64,000 nucleotides of DNA from an uncultured Oscillospiraceae bacterium (GTDB lineage Bacteria; Bacillota; Clostridia; Oscillospirales; Acutalibacteraceae): the NCBI GenBank assembly GCA_902490735.1, contig CABUFC010000004.1, positions 68,040-132,039 of the forward strand, in the 5' to 3' direction. Shown here one piece after another: positions 59,941-64,000 of the stretch. Within the stretch, counting starts at the first letter, position 1, and the number at the start of each line of letters is the position of its first letter. The translations under genes and the position numbers were made by a program. A model generated the notes under the pieces. The model worked only from the letters and a program-made list of their open reading frames with translations. It was not told where the DNA came from and did no database searches.

Positions 59941-60030
59941 ATGTACATAACTAATCAGGACATGTTCCAGTTTAGTATTGTTATAATTTCGGTTATAACC
60001 CTTGTATTAACGGTAATAAAAAAGAAATAA
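59941..60030 (+). CDS. Small hydrophobic toxin of a type I toxin-antitoxin system (Hol_Tox-like)
   Basis: A 29-residue peptide with a single transmembrane helix (about 10-25, VIISVITLVLTVI) and a KKK tail, the hallmark of membrane-acting type I toxins of the putative holin-like family. An in-frame ATG two codons upstream is an alternative start; the GGGGGTG RBS fits the one used here better. The mRNA can close 5' to 3': GCCTTA (59890), AACGG (59895) and GGCGGTT (59902) pair with TAAGGC (60051), CCGTT (60040) and AACCGCC (60029). This kind of fold keeps such toxins untranslated until processing. Confidence 0.8.
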   Translation: MYITNQDMFQFSIVIISVITLVLTVIKKK

Positions 60031-60117
60031 CCGCCTTTCCCGTTCAAAAGTAAGGCGATTAAATCTTTAATCAATTTCTTTGAGGGCAAAACCGTCTATA
60101 CGGCATGCCTTATTTCC
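60005..60117 (-). ncRNA. Antisense antitoxin RNA (predicted)
   Basis: A consensus promoter on the opposite strand starts an RNA near 60117 that runs into the 3' end of the toxin gene, so it would be complementary to the 3' part of the toxin mRNA. The 3' end is not clearly marked by a terminator; the stop near 60005 is an estimate. Existence is inferred from promoter and position. Confidence 0.55.
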
Positions 60118-60123
60118 ACCATT

Positions 60124-60152
60124 ATTATATAACATGTTTTCAGAATTGTCAA
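60124..60152 (-). promoter_or_regulatory. Promoter of the antitoxin RNA
   Basis: On the minus strand TTGACA (60147-60152) and TATAAT (60124-60129) are exact consensus with 17-bp spacing, and no ORF follows them. Confidence 0.8.
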
Positions 60153-60271
60153 GGGCTCTTATAAAAAGCGGTTAAAAACACCTTGTTTTCCATACATATC
60201 TTTTTTTAATTGTGTGTTTTTTTCGTGTTGTTTTTATACAAACCGCATAAACAAAAGGGAAAACAATCATT

Positions 60272-60397
60272 TTCCGTGACGAGGCGCGGCACGGCAAGGC
60301 ATTTGAAGGACTTTTAAACCGTTATTTCGCCGCCGAGCTTCTAAAAGAAAGCCTAAAGGACAAAGCGGAAAACATTGCCAAAAAAATAGGTCTTTAA
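60272..60397 (+). pseudogene. 3' remnant of a second rubrerythrin
   Basis: The reading frame gives FRDEARHGKAFEGLLNRYF followed by about 22 residues ending AKKIGL and a stop. The first part matches the C-terminus of the rubrerythrin at 58798, and the tail continues where that gene stops. No start or upstream domain remains. It is the end of a decayed paralogue. Confidence 0.85.
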
Positions 60398-60407
60398 TTT
60401 AACAAAA

Positions 60408-60430
60408 AAAGAGAGGTTAAACCTCTCTTT
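60408..60430. terminator. Terminator after upp
   Basis: AAAGAGAGGT and ACCTCTCTTT form a 10-bp stem around TAA, flanked by A and T runs, between the remnant and upp. Confidence 0.92.
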
Positions 60431-60431
60431 T

Positions 60432-61064
60432 TTATTTTGTTCCGAAAATTCGGTCGCCGGCGTCGCCAAGGCCCGGGACTATATAGGCGTGCTCGTTTAA
60501 TTTTTCGTCTACGTTTGCGCAGTAAACAGGAACATCCGGATGAGCCTTAGTAAAGGCTTCAATGCCTTCGGGCGCCGCTATTACGCACATAAATTTAATT
60601 CTTTTAGGTCCCGCTTCTTTAATTCTTGTTACGGCGTCTATCGCGCTGCCGCCGGTTGCAAGCATGGGGTCCAGTACTATAACGTCGCGAGAAGAAATGT
60701 CTCCCGGAAGTTTGCAATAGTATTCAACAGGCTCGTGGGTTTCGGGATCACGGTACATACCGATATGTCCTACTTTAGCGGCAGGCAAGAGGTTAAGAAC
60801 CCCGTCAACCATTCCAAGGCCTGCTCTAAGGATTGGAACAAACGCTAATTTTCTGCCGGCTATTACCTTTGTTTTGCATTTGCAAATAGGCGTTTCGGTT
60901 TCCACCTCGCACAAGGGAAGATCTCTTGTGGCTTCGTAGCACATAAGGTTTGCAATTTCGCTTACAAGCTCGCGGAACTGCTTGGTGCCGGTAGTCTTGT
61001 CCCTTAAAATTGTAAGCTTGTGCTGAATTAGCGGGTGATCCATAATAAAAACATTGTTCTCCAT
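60432..61064 (-). CDS. upp: Uracil phosphoribosyltransferase
   Basis: Salvage enzyme (210 residues) making UMP from uracil and PRPP. The PRPP loop is VIVLDPMLATGGSAIDAV near residue 127, with LAFVPILRAGLGMVDGVL and the C-terminal PGLGDAGDRIFGTK that contacts uracil. AAGGAA lies before the ATG. It is 35 bp downstream of tsaB on the same strand and may share its transcript. Confidence 0.97.
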   Translation of the reverse strand: MENNVFIMDHPLIQHKLTILRDKTTGTKQFRELVSEIANLMCYEATRDLPLCEVETETPICKCKTKVIAGRKLAFVPILRAGLGMVDGVLNLLPAAKVGHIGMYRDPETHEPVEYYCKLPGDISSRDVIVLDPMLATGGSAIDAVTRIKEAGPKRIKFMCVIAAPEGIEAFTKAHPDVPVYCANVDEKLNEHAYIVPGLGDAGDRIFGTK

Positions 61065-61099
61065 ATTTTTCCTTCCATTCTGCCTGTTGGCTTGTATTT

Positions 61100-61771
61100 T
61101 TAGTCTTTAAGACTTTTTTCCTCGCGTACACGCTCGGCTTGCGAGCGCCTTAGATAGTTTCCGTAAAGGCTTTCGGCAAAAACCGGTTTTATTTGCTTTT
61201 CCTCGGCTAAGAGCGCTACAACCTTTGCATCCTGATAAACGCCGGAAAATTTATACCCTTTATGGGTTTTGCAAAAAAGCTCGGCTCCGTCGCCTGCAAT
61301 TATTACGTTGCTATAATTTTTAAGTTCTAAGTTAAGATCGTCGCCGCTTATAGCACGGTCGCCGGTTATTCTTTCTAAAAATCCTTTTTCTCTTTTAAAT
61401 AAGGCGTTGTAAAACTGGTTCCTTCTTGCGTCCATAACGGCGCAAATTATTCCGTCTTCTAAAACACCCGCGGCAATCACCTTAAGTGTTGAAAGTTCAA
61501 CGCAGGGCTTTTTTAAAAAGGCAAGCCCTTTTACGGCCGCAAGGCCAATTCTAAGTCCCGTAAAAGAACCGGGGCCGCCCGTAACCGCAAACATGTCTAT
61601 ATCGGTAAAATCGAGATGTGCTTTTTTAAGCATTTTTTCGGCGCCGAAAAGCAACGTCTCGCTGTGGGTGCGGTTGCTTTCGTCCAAAAAATAAGCCGCA
61701 AGCTCTCCGTCTACTCTAAGCGCCGCAGAGGCTCTTTTTGCCGAACATTCAAGTGCTAATATTTTCATCAA
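61100..61771 (-). CDS. tsaB: tRNA threonylcarbamoyladenosine biosynthesis protein TsaB
   Basis: ASKHA-fold partner of TsaD (223 residues) for t6A synthesis. Visible motifs are ILALECSAKRASAAL, HSETLLFGAEKML, FAVTGGPGSFTGLRIGLAAVKGLAF and MDARRNQFYNALF. It overlaps tsaE by 23 bp, so the two are translated from one message. ATG ATG at the start leaves two equivalent starts 3 bp apart. Confidence 0.95.
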   Translation of the reverse strand: MMKILALECSAKRASAALRVDGELAAYFLDESNRTHSETLLFGAEKMLKKAHLDFTDIDMFAVTGGPGSFTGLRIGLAAVKGLAFLKKPCVELSTLKVIAAGVLEDGIICAVMDARRNQFYNALFKREKGFLERITGDRAISGDDLNLELKNYSNVIIAGDGAELFCKTHKGYKFSGVYQDAKVVALLAEEKQIKPVFAESLYGNYLRRSQAERVREEKSLKD

Positions 61772-62183
61772 AATTCTCCAGAATAAATTTTCGCGTTTCT
61801 TCGCCTTCTGCCTTTATCGTTATTTTTTTATATTCGGGCAAAATTAAATCCGATATGTTTTCGCTCCACTCGATTAGAACAATTCCGTTTTGATCATCGA
61901 GATAATCGTAAAAACCGGTCGATAAAAGATCTTCCTCGCTTTTTACGCGGTACATATCGAAATGGTAAATGTTTTTTTGCCCCTTATAGTGGTTTACAAT
62001 GTTAAACGTGGGGCTTTGAACCGGACCTTTGTATCCAAGTCCCGAGGCAATGCCGCCAATAATTGTGGTTTTGCCGGCACCCATGCCGCCGAAAAACGCA
62101 ATAACATCGGGCGAGGTTAGGCTTTTTGCTATTTTTTCCCCAAGCAAAAAGGTTTTGTTAGAGCTATTAGTTACAATCTCCAT
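61749..62183 (-). CDS. tsaE: tRNA threonylcarbamoyladenosine biosynthesis ATPase TsaE
   Basis: P-loop ATPase (144 residues) of the TsaBDE complex. Walker A is FFGGMGAGKTTIIGGI, with the family segments VQSPTFNIVNHYKG and IYHFDMYRVKSEEDL and Trp-Ser-Glu near the end (LIEWSENI). The ATG at 62183 is chosen since the residues before it are non-homologous and AT-rich. First gene of the tsaE-tsaB-upp run. Confidence 0.95.
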   Translation of the reverse strand: MEIVTNSSNKTFLLGEKIAKSLTSPDVIAFFGGMGAGKTTIIGGIASGLGYKGPVQSPTFNIVNHYKGQKNIYHFDMYRVKSEEDLLSTGFYDYLDDQNGIVLIEWSENISDLILPEYKKITIKAEGEETRKFILENFDENIST

Positions 62184-62253
62184 ATTTTTTACCTTCACAT
62201 TTTTAATATTATACCAAAAAGTAGGTTTTGTTGCAACCTTTTTGTAAATATAC

Positions 62254-62282
62254 TTGAACTCTTTGCAAAAAAAATATATAAT
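62254..62282 (+). promoter_or_regulatory. Promoter of the RodA/FtsW gene
   Basis: TTGAAC (62254-62259) and TATAAT (62277-62282) are 17 bp apart. Confidence 0.75.
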
Positions 62283-62304
62283 GTGTATAGAAACGAGGTA
62301 TATC

Positions 62305-63441
62305 ATGATAAAACGTCTTTGGTGGTCTTTTACCGATTATATAAGAGAAACTGACAAGCTTCTCATTCTTCTTTGCACCGTTGCCACAAGCTTCGGTTGC
62401 ATTGCCGTGCTTTCTTCTACGAGATACCTCGGAAGCTACCGCCGCTTTTTTATGCAGGTGGGCTGTATGCTGGCAGGATTAATACTTTCTATGATTGTTT
62501 CAAGTATAGATTACGCAAACTATCGGCGGGGATTATCGCTTATTATCGGCGTGCCTTTAGCTTTAACCCTTTTAACCTTTTTAATAGGCTCGGCTCCTAC
62601 CGGAACCGACGCTAAAGCGTGGCTTGTATTTGCAGGCGTGTCTTTTCAGCCGTCCGAACTTTTAAAAATAGCCTTTGCTATAACCTTTTCCCTTCATTTA
62701 AGCGCTATTGGGGACAAGATAAATCGAATTTCACACCTTTTTTTGGTGCTTTTGCACGGGGCTTTTCCGGTTATGCTGATTCATCTTCAGGGGGACGACG
62801 GTACGGCGCTCGTGTTTGCCTGCATGATGCTTGTTATGCTTATAATGTCGGGCCTTAAGGGACGGTTTTTTGCAATATTTGGCGGAATTGTTGCCGTGGC
62901 GGCGCCTGTTCTTTACTTTTTTGTATTAAGCGATTATCAAAAAAGCCGCATTGTATCGATGTTTAACCTTGAAGCGGATCTTCAGGGGATCGGATATCAG
63001 CAGTGGCGCGGAAGAATTGCGCTGGCAAGCGGCGGAATGTTTGGGAAAGGTCTTTTTTCGGGACCGCTTACGCAAAGCGGCAATGTGCCGAAAGGTTACA
63101 ACGATTTTATTTTTGTAAGTATAGGCGAAGAGCTTGGGTTTGTTGGGTGCTTAGCGGTGATTTTGCTTCTGCTTTTTATTTGCCTTAGAATATTATATGT
63201 TGGCATGCACGCAAGAGACGCGCAAGGAACGCTTATGTGCGCCGGCATTTTTGCCATGTTTTTAGCGCAGATAGTTGTTAATCTTGGAATGTGTCTGTCG
63301 CTTTTGCCGGTAATAGGCATAACACTTCCATTCTTTTCTTCGGGAGGAACCTCGCTTTTGTGCCTCTTTTTAGGAATAGGTACGGTACTTAGCGTTTATC
63401 TTCATAAAGACAGTAACGTAATACGGGTGAGCTATGATTAA
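62305..63441 (+). CDS. SEDS peptidoglycan polymerase (RodA/FtsW)
   Basis: Integral membrane glycosyltransferase of 378 residues with about ten helices that polymerises lipid II. Signature blocks are GVSFQPSELLKIAF, LQGDDGTALVF with the catalytic Asp region, and LSLLPVIGITLPFFSSGGTS. The Asp-Asp-Gly in place of the usual Asp-Leu-Gly is a small departure. The ATG at 62305 follows GAGGT. It overlaps the YpsA-like gene by 8 bp. RodA, FtsW and SpoVE cannot be told apart without a tree; the N-terminus fits RodA best. Confidence 0.92.
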   Translation: MIKRLWWSFTDYIRETDKLLILLCTVATSFGCIAVLSSTRYLGSYRRFFMQVGCMLAGLILSMIVSSIDYANYRRGLSLIIGVPLALTLLTFLIGSAPTGTDAKAWLVFAGVSFQPSELLKIAFAITFSLHLSAIGDKINRISHLFLVLLHGAFPVMLIHLQGDDGTALVFACMMLVMLIMSGLKGRFFAIFGGIVAVAAPVLYFFVLSDYQKSRIVSMFNLEADLQGIGYQQWRGRIALASGGMFGKGLFSGPLTQSGNVPKGYNDFIFVSIGEELGFVGCLAVILLLLFICLRILYVGMHARDAQGTLMCAGIFAMFLAQIVVNLGMCLSLLPVIGITLPFFSSGGTSLLCLFLGIGTVLSVYLHKDSNVIRVSYD

Positions 63442-63940
63442 AGGTGTTTGTTTTTCTGGGTATAGGCCGCAAAAATTCAGTTTTGAGCTAAACGACAAAG
63501 ATCCTTATTATAGGCAGCTAATTTACAATTTATATACCGAATGTGAGCGACTTTATTTAAACGATGGTTATACGCGTTTTTTCTACGGCGGTGCTGCCGG
63601 GTTTGACATTATTGCCGCAGAGACGCTTTTAAAGCTTAAACAAAAGTACCCGGATATAACCATCCACGCTGTGCTTCCGTTTGTAAACAGCGAAAGCGCC
63701 TTTAGCTCAGACTACCGAAACCGAGCGACAGCTCTTTTAAAAGAGTGTGACAGTATTGAAATTTTAGCTGAAAACTATTTTAGGGGCTGTTATTTTGCAA
63801 GGAACCGCCGAATGGTGGATTTAAGCGACGTTTGCATTGTTTATTACGACGGCAAAGAGGGCGGCACAAAATACACGGTTGATTATGCAAAAAAGCTAAA
63901 CCGAAAAATAATAAATTTAAAGGATAAAGAAAGAGCTTAA
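63434..63940 (+). CDS. YpsA-like SLOG family protein (DUF1273)
   Basis: Rossmann-like protein of 168 residues. The family motifs are CFSGYRPQKF at the N-terminus, FFYGGAAGFDIIAAE and a C-terminal VYYDGKEGGTKYTVDYA. The SLOG fold binds nucleotide-derived ligands. B. subtilis YpsA affects cell division when overproduced, and the gene next door makes a division or elongation polymerase here. No enzymatic role is known. It is the last complete gene and ends 5 bp before the partial repeat element. Confidence 0.88.
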   Translation: MIKGVCFSGYRPQKFSFELNDKDPYYRQLIYNLYTECERLYLNDGYTRFFYGGAAGFDIIAAETLLKLKQKYPDITIHAVLPFVNSESAFSSDYRNRATALLKECDSIEILAENYFRGCYFARNRRMVDLSDVCIVYYDGKEGGTKYTVDYAKKLNRKIINLKDKERA

Positions 63941-63945
63941 GAAAA

Positions 63946-64000
63946 GGGCGCATTCACATAAGGATGATTAGGTTTTGAGCGGTTGTTTTCCGCTTAAGCC
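63946..64000. mobile_element. Partial second copy of the inverted-repeat element
   Basis: The last 55 bases begin with the terminal repeat GGGCGCATTCACA and match the complement of 22975-23029 exactly, including the AGCGG/CCGCT hairpin. The rest of the element runs past the window edge. Orientation is opposite to the first copy. Confidence 0.9.

Noticed and set aside
59601..59948. Minus-strand ORF of 115 codons over the toxin leader
   Set aside because: It has no ribosome site, covers a structured leader and the end of another gene, and its translation resembles no protein.
60157..60271. Gene between the antitoxin promoter and the rubrerythrin remnant
   Set aside because: The stretch is AT-rich with homopolymer runs and stops in all frames; only a short GGAAAACAA inverted pair was seen.

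Overview
The window reads as a chromosomal segment of a low-to-moderate GC, strictly anaerobic member of the Clostridia (Bacillota), most likely a gut or fermenter bacterium of the Ruminococcus/Oscillospira type. This is inferred from content, not from a database search: a five-gene NADH-linked [FeFe]-hydrogenase operon, two rubrerythrins plus a rubredoxin, a dockerin-bearing secreted esterase, clustered glycoside hydrolases, a Cys T-box, a DnaD/DnaI-type helicase-loading pair, AGGAGG ribosome sites, GTG/TTG starts and many TTGACA-N17-TATAAT promoters.

Layout. 1-9.1 kb (mostly minus): rubrerythrin, YitT protein, a divergent acyltransferase, a GH20-like hydrolase, nitroreductase, LtrA-like protein, NhaC antiporter and a G5/3D cell-wall protein. 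9.2-12.2 kb: DeoR regulator, HAD phosphatase and PfkB sugar kinase in one operon. 12.2-20.3 kb: three large paralogous glycoside hydrolases with a clan GH-A-like fold, two without signal peptide and one secreted. 20.5-23 kb: tRNA-Arg(CCT), a lipoprotein, a metA remnant, an ECF-S/DUF1893 fusion transporter behind a transcriptional attenuator, and a 273-bp inverted-repeat element. 23-25.5 kb: metY-metA behind a Met/Cys-rich leader peptide and attenuator. 25.5-37 kb: cca, rubredoxin, a P-loop ATPase, a lipoprotein/two-component operon, YqhQ-like protein, prmC, recA, recX, rimO, pgsA. 37-42.4 kb: Cys T-box, cysE, cysS, a methyltransferase, a LacI regulator and a MATE exporter. 42.5-48 kb: a 1326-residue SGNH/dockerin protein and gdhA. 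48-50 kb: arginine/tyrosine phosphatase, rimI, tsaD. 50-55.2 kb: hydrogenase operon with a Rex-like operator. 55.2-64 kb: HAD, DnaD, helicase loader, FolT-like ECF protein with a structured leader, rubrerythrin, a type I toxin-antitoxin locus, a rubrerythrin remnant, upp, tsaB, tsaE, RodA/FtsW, a YpsA-like protein, and the start of a second copy of the inverted-repeat element.

The most unusual items are the apparent ribosome-mediated attenuator of metY-metA (a 26-codon peptide with an MCMPFMCM cluster, a 7-bp antiterminator and a 10-bp terminator whose geometry fits classical attenuation), the palindromic repeat element placed directly after stop codons, the unclassified-looking hydrolase trio, the ECF-S/DUF1893 fusion with its unrecognised leader, the type I toxin-antitoxin locus, and a structured leader before the FolT-like gene. 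Sulfur amino-acid metabolism is represented twice with different control: Met synthesis by the putative leader peptide, Cys synthesis and charging by a T-box.
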